A DNA stretch of 64,000 nucleotides from JALJPB01 sp034111045 (GTDB lineage Bacteria; Pseudomonadota; Gammaproteobacteria; Enterobacterales; Alteromonadaceae), in NCBI GenBank assembly GCA_034111045.1, contig JAWUYA010000045.1, positions 19,692 to 83,691 on the forward strand. The letters are read 5' to 3'. Shown here in pieces: positions 45,360 through 54,990 of this stretch (positions are counted from its first letter, which is position 1; each line of letters opens with the position of its first letter). The notes under the pieces were generated by a model. It did not search any database, was not told the DNA's origin, and saw nothing but the letters and a program-made list of their open reading frames with translations. The translations under genes and the position numbers were made by a program.

Positions 45360-46817
45360 GTGAATATTCAAATAGCCGTTTTTTTATTTATCACTGTGTT
45401 AATCGCATTTTTAACCTATTTAAAATGTAGAGGACATGGTCGAGGCAAAGGTAAGGATCAACAAAATAAAGAATACTTTTTAGCCGGTGGCGGCTTGGCC
45501 TGGTATTTTGTCGCCGGCTCAATAACACTCACTAACTTGAGTACCGATCAGTTAGTGGGGTCAAATGGCACACAAATGGCCTTGTTGGCCTGGTGGGAAT
45601 TTGCCGCGGTGATCGGTTTAATCATGCTCGCCAAAGTATTTCTACCCGTTTATTATAAATACAACTGCACCACAACCACAGAATTATTAGAGAAACGTTA
45701 TAATAACAAACACATTCGCGCAGTTATCGGCGCTATGTTTTTTCTTAGTAGCGCCTTAATATTCTGTCCTGCCGTTATTTATTCAGGTTCGTTATTCATG
45801 CAAACCATGTTTAAAGTCGATATTCCCTTGATGTATATCGCCACTGCCTTTGCCACATTAGGGGCAATGTACGCTATCTTTGGTGGGCTCAGGGCGGTTG
45901 CCGTCTCTGATACTTATTCTGGTGTATTACTTTTAGGCATGGCATTGGTTGTTTTATTCTTAGCTTTAAATGCTATAGATTATGATTTTTCAGGCATTCC
46001 AGAGGAAAGACTCACCCTTATCGGTGATAATGACTCGCCAATTCCATGGCATACCTTACTTACCGGGATGATTTTTATTCAAATGTTCTATTGGGGAACA
46101 AACCAAGTTATTACTCAGCGCGCAATGGCGGCTCCCAGTCTTAAAGAAGCTCAAAAAGGCGTATTTGCGGCGGTCATCATTCGAATTATCATCGTTCCTG
46201 CTATTATTGTGATCCCAGGTATCGTCTCTTTTAAACTTTACGGCGATATAGGTGATACCGCTTACGGACAAATTGTCGGTGATTTACTGCCAGGTTGGCT
46301 CTCTGGCGTTTTTGCCGCAGCAATGGCTGCGGCAGTGCTCTCAACCTATAATAGTAATTTAAATTCAGCAACCGCACTTTATGTCTGTGATATCCATGAA
46401 CCTTATATTAATAAAGATATTAACGTTCCTAAATTAAGTGCATGGATCACCGTCGCACTCACTATTATTTCGTTGGCGTTAGTCCCTGTCTATCAACAAG
46501 CGGAAAGTATTATAAACTTACTTCAACAGTTGTGGGGGTTATTTAGTATGCCTATTCTTTCAATCTTTATTGTTGGTTTACTGTTTAAAGGAGTACATGC
46601 TAACGCAGGTATAGCCGCGGTATTTTTTGGTGTATTACTTTATGGTTCACTCTCCTTTGAGTTCTCACCTTTTCATGCACCCTTTGGTTTACATTATATT
46701 CATTTAATGTTTATCACCTTAATTTCTTGTGTTTCTTTTGCACTACTGGTGAACCGCTTTATATTTAAAAATAAAGCAAGTTTAGCGTTTTCCAACCAAG
46801 ACACAGTAGCGACATAA
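45360..46817 (+). CDS. Sodium:solute (SLC5/SSS) symporter, probable galactose/galactoside
   Basis: 485 residues from a GTG with AAGGAGAATCC upstream. About thirteen membrane helices of the LeuT-like SSS fold. 'EYFLAGGGLAWYFVAGSITL' and 'TNLSTDQLVGSNGTQMA' correspond to the N-terminal signature of sugar SSS members such as vSGLT; 'TTTTELLEKRYNNKHIRAV' and 'AVLSTYNSNLNSATALYVCD' (helix 8 with Na+ site Ser/Thr) follow. It should import galactose or small galactosides with Na+, typical of marine bacteria. Context between beta-galactosidase and the halogenase/TonB genes supports the substrate guess. Confidence 0.87.
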   Translation: MNIQIAVFLFITVLIAFLTYLKCRGHGRGKGKDQQNKEYFLAGGGLAWYFVAGSITLTNLSTDQLVGSNGTQMALLAWWEFAAVIGLIMLAKVFLPVYYKYNCTTTTELLEKRYNNKHIRAVIGAMFFLSSALIFCPAVIYSGSLFMQTMFKVDIPLMYIATAFATLGAMYAIFGGLRAVAVSDTYSGVLLLGMALVVLFLALNAIDYDFSGIPEERLTLIGDNDSPIPWHTLLTGMIFIQMFYWGTNQVITQRAMAAPSLKEAQKGVFAAVIIRIIIVPAIIVIPGIVSFKLYGDIGDTAYGQIVGDLLPGWLSGVFAAAMAAAVLSTYNSNLNSATALYVCDIHEPYINKDINVPKLSAWITVALTIISLALVPVYQQAESIINLLQQLWGLFSMPILSIFIVGLLFKGVHANAGIAAVFFGVLLYGSLSFEFSPFHAPFGLHYIHLMFITLISCVSFALLVNRFIFKNKASLAFSNQDTVAT

Positions 46818-46835
46818 CTATTATTGTAACCATAT

Positions 46836-46866
46836 AAAAAAAGCCATTCCTCTGAATGGCTTTTTT
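46836..46866. terminator. Bidirectional rho-independent terminator
   Basis: GCCATTC (46843-46849) and GAATGGC (46854-46860) form a stem with loop CTCT, flanked by an A tract (46836-46842) and a T tract (46861-46866). The symmetric A/T tracts let it end transcription of the symporter gene on the plus strand and of the SapC gene on the minus strand. Confidence 0.9.
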
Positions 46867-46905
46867 CTTTTTACACGCCGAACTCACTAGCGTTTGGCAG
46901 TGAAT

Positions 46906-47649
46906 TTAAATCACTTTAATATTCACTGATTGAACAGTTACCCCTGGGGTTTTCTCATACAATTTTATCATTCGATTAACTTGCACCAATGATGCGAGCA
47001 TGGCCAAAATAGGCGGATAATAACCACGCTCAATAAATAACAATTTTTGCTCTGTCGTTAACTGCTTAAGTCGTTGTTCATTAATGCTATAAAGCCCTTT
47101 AATGGTTGTAGTTTCGCCATTATCACCATTGACGTTCAGCGCTAACTCCTGCAACAATTGATGTTCGAGTAGGGCGGCAATAAAATGTTCTGTACTGACA
47201 TACTCTTGAAAAATCGCTGATAATTCTTGGTTAATTTGCCTTAAACGTTCACCGCTTGAGCTTTCAATACTCAACAAAGGCGCTGCCCCACTTTGATTAA
47301 CCAGTTCGCTGTTAACATTAATGCAGGTGATTAATTGTTGTTCATTTTCAGGGTCTGGGCCGAGTCCGAATGGCAACATAGATAAACTTTTAGGTAAGTA
47401 AGCAATGTTGTCTGATGCTTGGCCCTTAAAAAAAATATTATCTTGTTGTAGGCCAAGCAATGCAATAGCCGAAAAACTGCCATTGTGACTGTTTTTTGTT
47501 AAAAATATCGGATAGCTTGACGATGCAGAAACAAATTCGGCGGCACTAATGAGGGCTTGGTTTTGTTGACTGATATCTTGCCAATCTAGCTCAGTACCCA
47601 GAGTAATTGTTTGCTGTAATACCTGTTTAAGTGGTGTAAATGTGGTCAT
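46906..47649 (-). CDS. SapC-family protein
   Basis: 247 residues. The segments 'FSAIALLGLQQDNIFF', 'YLPKSLSMLPFGLG', 'LIEP'-less middle and 'IKGLYSINEQRLKQL' match the SapC family, often next to TonB receptors and tryptophan-halogenase-like genes in Alteromonadales and Caulobacterales. Despite the name (S-layer secretion), its biochemical role in these clusters is unknown. No signal peptide or membrane helix is visible. Eighteen bases after the halogenase-like gene, same strand: an operon TonB receptor-halogenase-SapC. The shared terminator lies just downstream. Confidence 0.78.
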   Translation of the reverse strand: MTTFTPLKQVLQQTITLGTELDWQDISQQNQALISAAEFVSASSSYPIFLTKNSHNGSFSAIALLGLQQDNIFFKGQASDNIAYLPKSLSMLPFGLGPDPENEQQLITCINVNSELVNQSGAAPLLSIESSSGERLRQINQELSAIFQEYVSTEHFIAALLEHQLLQELALNVNGDNGETTTIKGLYSINEQRLKQLTTEQKLLFIERGYYPPILAMLASLVQVNRMIKLYEKTPGVTVQSVNIKVI

Positions 47650-47667
47650 ATAACCCCGTTATCTTGA

Positions 47668-49212
47668 TTAAATTTTTTGAAAACCATGTGTCTGAAGCTT
47701 TGTCAGCAGGGCCCTGTGCTCAGGTAAACGTTGACTGAGCTGCACCCTTGCTTGTTCGTTCAATTGAAACAGCTTTTCTGCGATTTGTGGCTGAGAAAGT
47801 AAATGGTCGCGTTGAGATAAGTCCGTTTTAAAATGCATGCCGTAGAGCACATAAAGATAACTTGCCGCCGGAAATGTTTCCACTGCACTTGAAAAGTCAT
47901 ATTCATGGGGCGGTTGATATTGCCATAATTTGAGCTGTTGTAGTAAAGACTCAGGGGTTGAAGAAGCCGCTCTCATGGCCTGCCAAAAGGGTTCATCGCG
48001 CTTACTAAGGAGATAATGCAGCTTTAAAAATTCAATGATTTTTTGCCAACGAATGGTCATATCTTGATTAAAGCGGTTAGCCACTATTGGCAATAAACTT
48101 TTACATCCAGGTAATTGCTGGGCAACATAATCAGCAGAAATTTCAATCAACATTAAGGCTGAAGCTTCTAAGGGCTCTAAAAAACCGGCAGAAAGTCCAA
48201 TAGCCACACAGTTTTTATGCCAAAATTTTTCACGGTGCCCTGCAGTAAAGGTGATTTCTTTAGCGTTGAGTTGCGCACTATCAACGCCAATATAATCAGC
48301 TAACGTTTGTTTCGCTTGCGCTGTGGTGGTGTATTCGCTGGCGTAAACATAACCCACACCTCTGCGATTACTCAAACCAATATCCCATATCCATCCACAA
48401 GACTGTGCGATAGATTGCGTGTGGGAGGCAACCGGGGTCTCATTATTGGCATAAGGTAGCTGAACCGCTAAAGCGCTATCAGCCAATAAACAAGCTGATT
48501 TTTTAATAAAAGGCACTCCCAATGCTTGCCCTAGCAATAGACTTGAAAAGCCGGTGCAGTCAATAAAAAAATCACCCGAGATACTTGCCGTGCGGTTAAG
48601 CTCAATCAGCGCTATATTGCCCAGTGCATCTACTTTGACTTGCTCAACCGTATCAATCACGTGCGTTACACCTAAGGTGTTGATGGTATGTTCTTTAATT
48701 AATTGAGCAAACTTTCCAGCATCGAGGTGGTAGCCATAATTCGCCTGTCCTTGGTATTGTTTATCGGTAATGCTTTTAGGTGCCAAATTGAGATCACACA
48801 GCTTGGGTTGAAAACAGACACTGCTGGCAAAGTCTTGTTTAGTCTGTTGCATCCCCTGTATCCAAAAGGGGCTTAAATCAAATTTATTATGCCCTTGTGG
48901 CGCTGAAAATGGGTGATAGTACTTATCGTCTGCTTTGCCGTCGTACCAACCAATAAACTGATTACCTTGCTTAAAGCTTGCGTTACATTGGCGAAAAAAA
49001 GTGTTTTCATCAATACCTATTTTACGCAACGTATTACGCATGGTCGGCCAAGTGCCTTCACCCACACCTACCGTAGGAATATCGCTTGATTCTATTAAGG
49101 TTATCTTTATTGCCGAAGTTTGGCTTTGAAACTGTTTGGCTAATATCGCGGCAGTTAACCAGCCGGCCGCTCCTCCACCGACAATAACAATACGTTGAAT
49201 CGGGTCACTCAT
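47668..49212 (-). CDS. Tryptophan-halogenase-family flavoprotein
   Basis: About 514 residues from the ATG at 49212, which has GGAGATAAT directly upstream; the frame extends eight codons further without such a site. 'RIVIVGGGAAGWLTAAILAK' is the FAD GxGxxG motif, 'TVGVGEGTWPTMRNTLR' and 'ASFKQGNQFIGWY' (with the Lys equivalent to the catalytic Lys of flavin halogenases) follow, and 'CGWIWDIGLSNRRGVGYVY' keeps the W-x-W-x-I signature of the halogenase branch. Homologues beside TonB receptors in carbohydrate clusters have not been linked to a clear halogenation product. It may modify an aromatic compound or the sugar-uptake machinery; this is unknown. Confidence 0.8.
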   Translation of the reverse strand: MSDPIQRIVIVGGGAAGWLTAAILAKQFQSQTSAIKITLIESSDIPTVGVGEGTWPTMRNTLRKIGIDENTFFRQCNASFKQGNQFIGWYDGKADDKYYHPFSAPQGHNKFDLSPFWIQGMQQTKQDFASSVCFQPKLCDLNLAPKSITDKQYQGQANYGYHLDAGKFAQLIKEHTINTLGVTHVIDTVEQVKVDALGNIALIELNRTASISGDFFIDCTGFSSLLLGQALGVPFIKKSACLLADSALAVQLPYANNETPVASHTQSIAQSCGWIWDIGLSNRRGVGYVYASEYTTTAQAKQTLADYIGVDSAQLNAKEITFTAGHREKFWHKNCVAIGLSAGFLEPLEASALMLIEISADYVAQQLPGCKSLLPIVANRFNQDMTIRWQKIIEFLKLHYLLSKRDEPFWQAMRAASSTPESLLQQLKLWQYQPPHEYDFSSAVETFPAASYLYVLYGMHFKTDLSQRDHLLSQPQIAEKLFQLNEQARVQLSQRLPEHRALLTKLQTHGFQKI

Positions 49213-49315
49213 ATTATCTCCTAAATAATTATTCACCGTTTTATATTAACAAAATAATAGCGATAAAAAAGGGGGTCATAGACCCCCCAATAAAATGTGT
49301 GTCAAACAGCCTTAT

Positions 49316-51988
49316 CTAAAAGCTGGCGCGAACACCCACTGACCAACGTGCCCCGGTATCTTCTAAACGGACAAATTGATTATCGTAACGGCCATGACGA
49401 CGTGTTACTTCGTTAGTAATATTAACACCCTCAGCAAAAACCGTTACTGTCTCGTTAATATCATAACTACCACTGATGTCCCACTGAGCGTATGACTCAG
49501 TATTAAGTGGCTCTGTGCCTCCAAATGGGCTCACTAAATTTTGTAAAAAGTCATCACGTTTATTATAAGCAACGCGCGCTTGGAAGGGCCCATTTTCATA
49601 AAATGCAATGATATTTTGTGAGTCACCTAAACCTTCTAAAGCAAAGGATTCTGCAGCGCTATCGTCAATTTTTGCATCACTGTCAACAATAGTAGCATTA
49701 GCTTGTAAGCCAAAACCTGACTCCCAGGTGTGTGTCCATGCGAGTTCTACACCGTTAACTTGTACTACGTCACCATTGCGAGGACGACGGACATCAAACT
49801 CATAAGCCCCACTTTCTAAATTAAAGGTTTCGGTTGCCACCGTACTAAGGATGAAACTATCCACTTCTTTACTAAAGGCCGCCACCACAAAACTACTGGT
49901 GTCAGCATAATACCATTCGTAAGACATATCCCAGTTTGTAGACAAATAAGGTTTTAAATCTGCATTACCACCAGTCGCTTGGTTGTTATTAGGACGTGAG
50001 TTAGTTATCGATACCGCTGGGTTTAATGCATCCATTGTTGGTCGTGTTAACGTTTCAGAATAGGCTAAACGAAACAGCATTTCATCGGTTAGCTCTAGCT
50101 TTAAGTTCATGCTCGGTAAAATATTGGTGTATTCGTTAGCTGACGTTACTGGCGTACCATTATCACCTGCGGCATACACTTCATTTAAATCAGAAGGGTC
50201 ATTTTCGATCGGCTCTAAGTCAATAAGCTCACGGGTAATACCGCTTAAATCGGCCTCTGTTTTTGAATAGCGAACGCCCATATTCACGGTCCAAGGCATA
50301 TCTCCTAGTTCACCTTCAAAAGTAAAGTCTACATAGGCACTAACGACATCTTCTTCAACAATATAAGCATCAGACTGGCTTGTTGGGTTGTTATAAGCTT
50401 CACCAGTAATAGGGTCTAATGATGCGCGATATGCGCCGTATGCTGCTGGGTCGTAAGTTAACCAGGTATTAGGTACGCCAGCAAAAAAATCATTTGCTGT
50501 ATATTGTGTTAATAAATCGGCTGAAACATCAGTACCATAACCACAATAAACGCCACAATCACTGGCAAAAAGACGCGAAGCTTCTTTGGTGCGATTTTGA
50601 GAATAAAGCCCCCAACGCATTTGGGTGAAAGTGTCTTGGTCTGTTTGCCATTTAAAATCTACACGGTATTCACTGAGCTCATCATCACGATCCCAACCAT
50701 TACGTTCGTTATAATGGGCTTTACCGGCTTCTGCATTTAATAACGCCGCATCGCCACCAGCAACAGTTAGTGTTGGCGCATCTCCGCCTGCGCGGTTATC
50801 CCATGTATAGGCATTATTATAACCAATAACATTAAAGAACTCTTCACCACCACTATTCTCTTCGGCATTGGAACGTGACAGATCAACCGTCATGGTTAAT
50901 GCATCATTAATGCTATATTCCGCATTAAGACCAAACGCATTCATGCTAACTTCACGGCCAAATGAGCGACGAATAAAGTCGGTTGCACCGGCATTTGAAT
51001 TATCAATATAAACAACGGTATTATTCTCATCGATTTCAGCATCAATAAAGTTGCCTTCAGAGAACCAATGACCAGCATTGGTCGCTTGAGAGTCAACTTC
51101 AAATTTTGATACTAAACCATCAAATGTTAAGGTTAAATCATCATTGGGTGCATATTGAATTACAGCGGTACCACTTGTTCTGGTGCGCTCTTGCTCATCA
51201 ACACCTATATCAAAGTTTTGTGGTACATTGACATTACTAAATTCTTTGCCATTTTGTGCGGTAAAGTTAACACCGGGGCGATAATAACGCGTCTCCATCA
51301 TGTTAGTTTGTGACTCACGCTGCTGATGCGAAGCAGAAACAAGCACACCTAAACGATTGTCCATAAAGGTATTCGTTATCAAACCAGACGCTTGTGGCGA
51401 TGTTTCACCGCTCAAATCATCGTATACCCCTTTAATAGACCCCGCCGCTTTAAAACCGTCAAAGTCGAAAGGCCGGGCTGTTTTTACGTTAATCGTTGCG
51501 CCGATAGCGCCTTCTTGCATAGATGCTGTCGGACTTTTATAGACATCAGCACCGGTAATCAATTCAGCGGCTAAGGTATCAAAACTAAATTCACGACCTG
51601 CATTTTCTGTGGCCATTTGACGACCGTTAACAGTCACCATATTAAATTGTGGGCCAAAACCACGAACAGATACATACTGACCTTCACCACCACTGCGATC
51701 GATTGACACACCGGTTATACGTTGAAGTGACTCTGCCACGTTTTGGTCTGGAAATTTACCGAGATCTTCAGCGGTAATACCATCTGATACATTAATGGCT
51801 TCCCTTTTGTTTAACATTGATTGTTTCAAACTGCTACGAATGCCAGAAACAACAATCACCTCAATTTCTTTTTCTTTCTCTATAGCAGCACTCTCTGCTG
51901 CTATAGCATTAACACTTGCTAATGCGCCCGCTACTGCTATAGCAGTAGCGGTGTACTTACCAAACGTTTGTAATAAATTACTCGACAT
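49316..51988 (-). CDS. TonB-dependent receptor, probable galactoside uptake
   Basis: 890 residues. Signal peptide ('AIAVAGALASVNAIAAES'), then TonB box-like 'IEVIVVSGIRSSLKQSML'. The plug domain has 'EDLGKFPDQNVAESLQRITG', 'VSIDRSGGEGQYVSVRGFGP' and 'FNMVTVNGRQMA', the style of the Xanthomonas-Caulobacter carbohydrate receptor family. A 22-strand barrel follows, ending 'RWSVGVRASF' with terminal Phe. It moves oligosaccharides across the outer membrane with TonB energy. First gene of the operon with the halogenase-like and SapC genes (103-base gap), inside a galactoside cluster, so galacto-oligosaccharides are the likely cargo. Confidence 0.9.
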   Translation of the reverse strand: MSSNLLQTFGKYTATAIAVAGALASVNAIAAESAAIEKEKEIEVIVVSGIRSSLKQSMLNKREAINVSDGITAEDLGKFPDQNVAESLQRITGVSIDRSGGEGQYVSVRGFGPQFNMVTVNGRQMATENAGREFSFDTLAAELITGADVYKSPTASMQEGAIGATINVKTARPFDFDGFKAAGSIKGVYDDLSGETSPQASGLITNTFMDNRLGVLVSASHQQRESQTNMMETRYYRPGVNFTAQNGKEFSNVNVPQNFDIGVDEQERTRTSGTAVIQYAPNDDLTLTFDGLVSKFEVDSQATNAGHWFSEGNFIDAEIDENNTVVYIDNSNAGATDFIRRSFGREVSMNAFGLNAEYSINDALTMTVDLSRSNAEENSGGEEFFNVIGYNNAYTWDNRAGGDAPTLTVAGGDAALLNAEAGKAHYNERNGWDRDDELSEYRVDFKWQTDQDTFTQMRWGLYSQNRTKEASRLFASDCGVYCGYGTDVSADLLTQYTANDFFAGVPNTWLTYDPAAYGAYRASLDPITGEAYNNPTSQSDAYIVEEDVVSAYVDFTFEGELGDMPWTVNMGVRYSKTEADLSGITRELIDLEPIENDPSDLNEVYAAGDNGTPVTSANEYTNILPSMNLKLELTDEMLFRLAYSETLTRPTMDALNPAVSITNSRPNNNQATGGNADLKPYLSTNWDMSYEWYYADTSSFVVAAFSKEVDSFILSTVATETFNLESGAYEFDVRRPRNGDVVQVNGVELAWTHTWESGFGLQANATIVDSDAKIDDSAAESFALEGLGDSQNIIAFYENGPFQARVAYNKRDDFLQNLVSPFGGTEPLNTESYAQWDISGSYDINETVTVFAEGVNITNEVTRRHGRYDNQFVRLEDTGARWSVGVRASF

Positions 51989-52436
51989 TTTATTCCCCTG
52001 TTTTTATTATAGTTTTTTCATTCTAGTGTGTTTATTTTGTTTTTTTAATCGCTTGTCTACGCCTTGTGTGCATATAGTTAAAATAAGTTATAACTTATAA
52101 CTTAACCTATTTATCATATAAATAACTTAAATATGTAAAATTTTCAACTATTTTAGTAATAAATTTGATGTTTTATTACCCAAAACTAGAGAAAAAACAC
52201 TATTTAAAACCTATCTCGCGGTTAGTCAATAAAGGAAACTAGGGGGAGATGCCATACTTTTAGCACCTAGTTTTAGTACGTAGTTTTAGCACGCTTTATC
52301 ATAGTCTACTCTTTAAATGTTCACTATGGGTGTGAAGCTTGATAACGGCTAAATTGGCGAGGGGATGCAAAACGTATTGACAACCGATGAAGGCATTCCC
52401 CCCTGTTTAAGTATCACTAATAGAGATGAATATCCT
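51989..52436. other. Intergenic region upstream of the TonB receptor gene
   Basis: 448 AT-rich bases holding the receptor's promoter and leader and the end of the glycerol kinase transcript. Apart from the palindromes at 52083-52124 I see no gene, RNA or clear intrinsic terminator. Confidence 0.4.
52083..52124 (-). promoter_or_regulatory. Palindromic operator candidates upstream of the TonB receptor
   Basis: ATAAGTTATAACTTAT (52083-52098) is a perfect 16-base palindrome, and TATTTAT-CAT-ATAAATA (52108-52124) is a perfect 7+3+7 inverted repeat. Both lie 95-136 bases before the receptor's start codon. The second contains the string also found before galM. Candidate binding sites for a carbohydrate-responsive repressor. 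Confidence 0.4.
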
Positions 52437-53915
52437 TTAACTTTGCACTTTATGAACCGCATCTAACCATTTTTCATACAGAGTATTACGTTGTTTATTA
52501 TCTATTTGTGCAGTGAAGCGTTGATCACAATGCCACATATCCGCTAGTTCATCTGTTGAGCTATAAATACCTGCTTGCAGGCCCGCTAAATAAGCAACAC
52601 CTAATGCGGTTGTTTCAATAATTTCAGGACGGTCGACCGTTGCTCCTAAAATATTAGCAAGAAAAGTCAGCAGCCAATTATTAGTCACCATGCCGCCATC
52701 AACACGGATCAATGATGGTCTTAGGCCATCACTCTCCATAGCTTTTTGTAAATCTTTGGTTTGATAACACACCGACTGTAATGCCGCAGTGACAATTTCA
52801 TTAATACCTGAATCTCGGGTTAATCCTAATATAGCCCCTCTGGCATTAGAATCCCAATAAGGGGCTCCCAATCCGGTAAAAGCAGGAACGAGAAATACGC
52901 CATGATCAAGTGGCATATTTTCAGCAATAGCTTCTGTTTCACTGGCACTATTAATCAACTTTAAGCCATCTCGGATCCATTGAATAGTAGCACCTGCCAT
53001 AAAAATACTGCCTTCAATAGCATAGGTGGGTTTACCCTTTAACCGATAAGCGACGGTAGTGAGTAATTTATTTTTTGACTTTAACGCCTTATCGCCGGTA
53101 TTTAACATTAAAAAACAGCCGGTACCATAAGTGCTTTTTGCCATACCTTGATCAAAACAAGCTTGGCCAAATAATGCGGCTTGTTGATCGCCTGCCATCC
53201 CTAAAATAGCAATTTCACCGTTAAATAGTGACTCCTGTGTTTGGCCAAAATCAGCCGAAGAGTCCATCACTTCAGGTAACATCGACATAGGAATGTTAAA
53301 TAAATCAAGTAATTGCTGATCCCATTCTTGGGTATGAATATTAAAGATCATAGTGCGAGAGGCATTGGTTGCATCGGTGCGATGCTCCTTACCTCCCGTG
53401 AGGCGCCATAATAAAAAGCTGTCAACGGTACCAAAAGCTAATTGGCCCTTTGCCGCTTTTTCTTTTGCCCCTGCTACATTTTCAAGTATCCAACGAATTT
53501 TAGTGGCGGAAAAATAGGGATCTAATAATAAACCGGTTTTATCGTTAATAAGCTCTTCGATATAAAGAGACTTAATAGATTCACAATACTCTGAGGTTCT
53601 TCTATCTTGCCAAACGATGGCTTGATAAATAGGCTCGCCTGTTTCTCTATCCCACACTAAGGTGGTTTCACGTTGGTTAGCCACCCCTATGGCAGATATT
53701 TCTGATGCTGCCACCTTATTATTCGCTAATACCTTTTGACACGTACTAAGCACGGTTTGCCATAAATCATTAGGGTTATGTTCAACCCAACCATCATGGG
53801 GAAAATGTTGTTCAAATTCTTGCTGTTCGATGGCATGTACTTTACCTTTTTTAGTAAAAAGCATAGCTCGAGAACTTGTTGTGCCTTGATCAATGGCTAA
53901 AATATAGGTTGACAT
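52437..53915 (-). CDS. glpK: Glycerol kinase
   Basis: 492 residues, the usual size. FGGY-family kinase: 'YILAIDQGTTSSRAMLFTKK' (phosphate-1 loop), 'IGVANQRETTLVWDRETGEP' and 'AIVWQDRRTSEYC' (glycerol-binding Arg/Glu/Trp), 'DATNASRTMIFNIHTQEWD' with the catalytic Asp region, 'GMAGDQQAALFGQ' and the C-terminal 'IRVDGGMVTNNWLLTFLANI'. It phosphorylates glycerol to glycerol-3-phosphate in the cytosol. Divergent from glpR; a GlpR-type half-site lies between them. No glpF facilitator gene is adjacent. Confidence 0.96.
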   Translation of the reverse strand: MSTYILAIDQGTTSSRAMLFTKKGKVHAIEQQEFEQHFPHDGWVEHNPNDLWQTVLSTCQKVLANNKVAASEISAIGVANQRETTLVWDRETGEPIYQAIVWQDRRTSEYCESIKSLYIEELINDKTGLLLDPYFSATKIRWILENVAGAKEKAAKGQLAFGTVDSFLLWRLTGGKEHRTDATNASRTMIFNIHTQEWDQQLLDLFNIPMSMLPEVMDSSADFGQTQESLFNGEIAILGMAGDQQAALFGQACFDQGMAKSTYGTGCFLMLNTGDKALKSKNKLLTTVAYRLKGKPTYAIEGSIFMAGATIQWIRDGLKLINSASETEAIAENMPLDHGVFLVPAFTGLGAPYWDSNARGAILGLTRDSGINEIVTAALQSVCYQTKDLQKAMESDGLRPSLIRVDGGMVTNNWLLTFLANILGATVDRPEIIETTALGVAYLAGLQAGIYSSTDELADMWHCDQRFTAQIDNKQRNTLYEKWLDAVHKVQS

Positions 53916-53997
53916 TTTTATTATTTATCTTATTTATTCAAATAATTATTTAAACGATAATGCACAGAATTTTTACTATTGGCAATATTTTTTTCAC

Positions 53998-54007
53998 TTT
54001 CGAACAT
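53998..54007. promoter_or_regulatory. GlpR-type half-site between glpK and glpR
   Basis: TTTCGAACAT (53998-54007) matches half of the E. coli GlpR operator type (TTCGAACAT) and lies in the divergent glpK/glpR region, about 85 bases from each start. AACGATAATG (53953-53962) upstream may be a degenerate partner. Suggests GlpR control of glpK and of its own gene. Confidence 0.5.
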
Positions 54008-54092
54008 CATCTCAATAATAATATCTTTTGTCAGCTGATCACTTGTGGGATAATTTAATCTGGTAGTTAATATTTAAGGGAAGGTTATACCC

Positions 54093-54857
54093 ATGGCACT
54101 GAACCAACGCCAAACAGAACTTGTTGAATTAGTGCATGAAAAAGGCTTTGTTACTATAGATGAATTAGTACAAAATTTTAAAGTGACCCCGCAAACAATT
54201 CGCCGAGATCTGAACTTACTTGCTAAGGCTGACATTATTACTCGTCATCATGGCGGTGCCGGTAGCACCTCAACGACAGAAAATACGCCATATCAGTCTC
54301 GTAAAATTTTAAACCTATACGCCAAAGAACAAATCGCCAATGAATTAGTCAAAATGATCCCTAATGGTGCGTCATTATTTATAAATATTGGCACAACAAC
54401 AGAAACCATTGCTCGGGCATTACTTAATCACCAAGGCTTAAATATTGTCACCAATAATATTCATGTCGCCACTATTCTTTCAGCTAAAGAAGATTTCAGC
54501 GTTATCATTGCCGCAGGAGAAGTGAGACACAGAGACGGTGGTATTATTGGTGAAGCCACTTGTGATTTTATGAATCAATTCCAAATGGACTTTGGCATTA
54601 TCGGTATAAGTGGCATAAGTAACGATGGCTCTTTACTCGATTTTGATTTTAGAGAAGTACGTGTAGCTCAAGCCATCATTAATAATTCAACCCATGTATT
54701 GCTAGCCGCTGATCACTCAAAATTTGGTAGGCACGCCATGATAAAACAAGGCAATATCACCCAAATTAACCATTTATTTACAGATCAACACCCTCCAACC
54801 GAGATACAAGAGATACTTGCCCATAACACTATCTCAACTCATATCATTTCTGCATAA
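54093..54857 (+). CDS. glpR: DeoR-family glycerol-3-phosphate regulon repressor
   Basis: 254 residues. N-terminal DeoR helix-turn-helix 'KGFVTIDELVQNFKVTPQTI' with 'RRDLNLLAKADIITRHHGGA' (1-~57). The C-terminal sensor domain has 'LFINIGTTTETIARALLNH', 'NIVTNNIHVATIL' and 'RHRDGGIIGEATCDFM', then 'LLAADHSKFGRHAMIKQG'; this is the phosphosugar-binding fold. Genes for glpK and glpD flank it, so it is expected to repress both until glycerol-3-phosphate accumulates. Ribosome site AAGGGAAGG near 54077. Confidence 0.93.
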   Translation: MALNQRQTELVELVHEKGFVTIDELVQNFKVTPQTIRRDLNLLAKADIITRHHGGAGSTSTTENTPYQSRKILNLYAKEQIANELVKMIPNGASLFINIGTTTETIARALLNHQGLNIVTNNIHVATILSAKEDFSVIIAAGEVRHRDGGIIGEATCDFMNQFQMDFGIIGISGISNDGSLLDFDFREVRVAQAIINNSTHVLLAADHSKFGRHAMIKQGNITQINHLFTDQHPPTEIQEILAHNTISTHIISA

Positions 54858-54990
54858 AATCATACGCTTTTTTGACCTTTATTTAATGCAATGTATTGAT
54901 CAAAACCTACTAAATAACAATTAAGTAGGCCCTTTTATAGTGTTCAATAAACGATCTAACCTGTAACTAAAGAACATTTTTAACTTGAAA

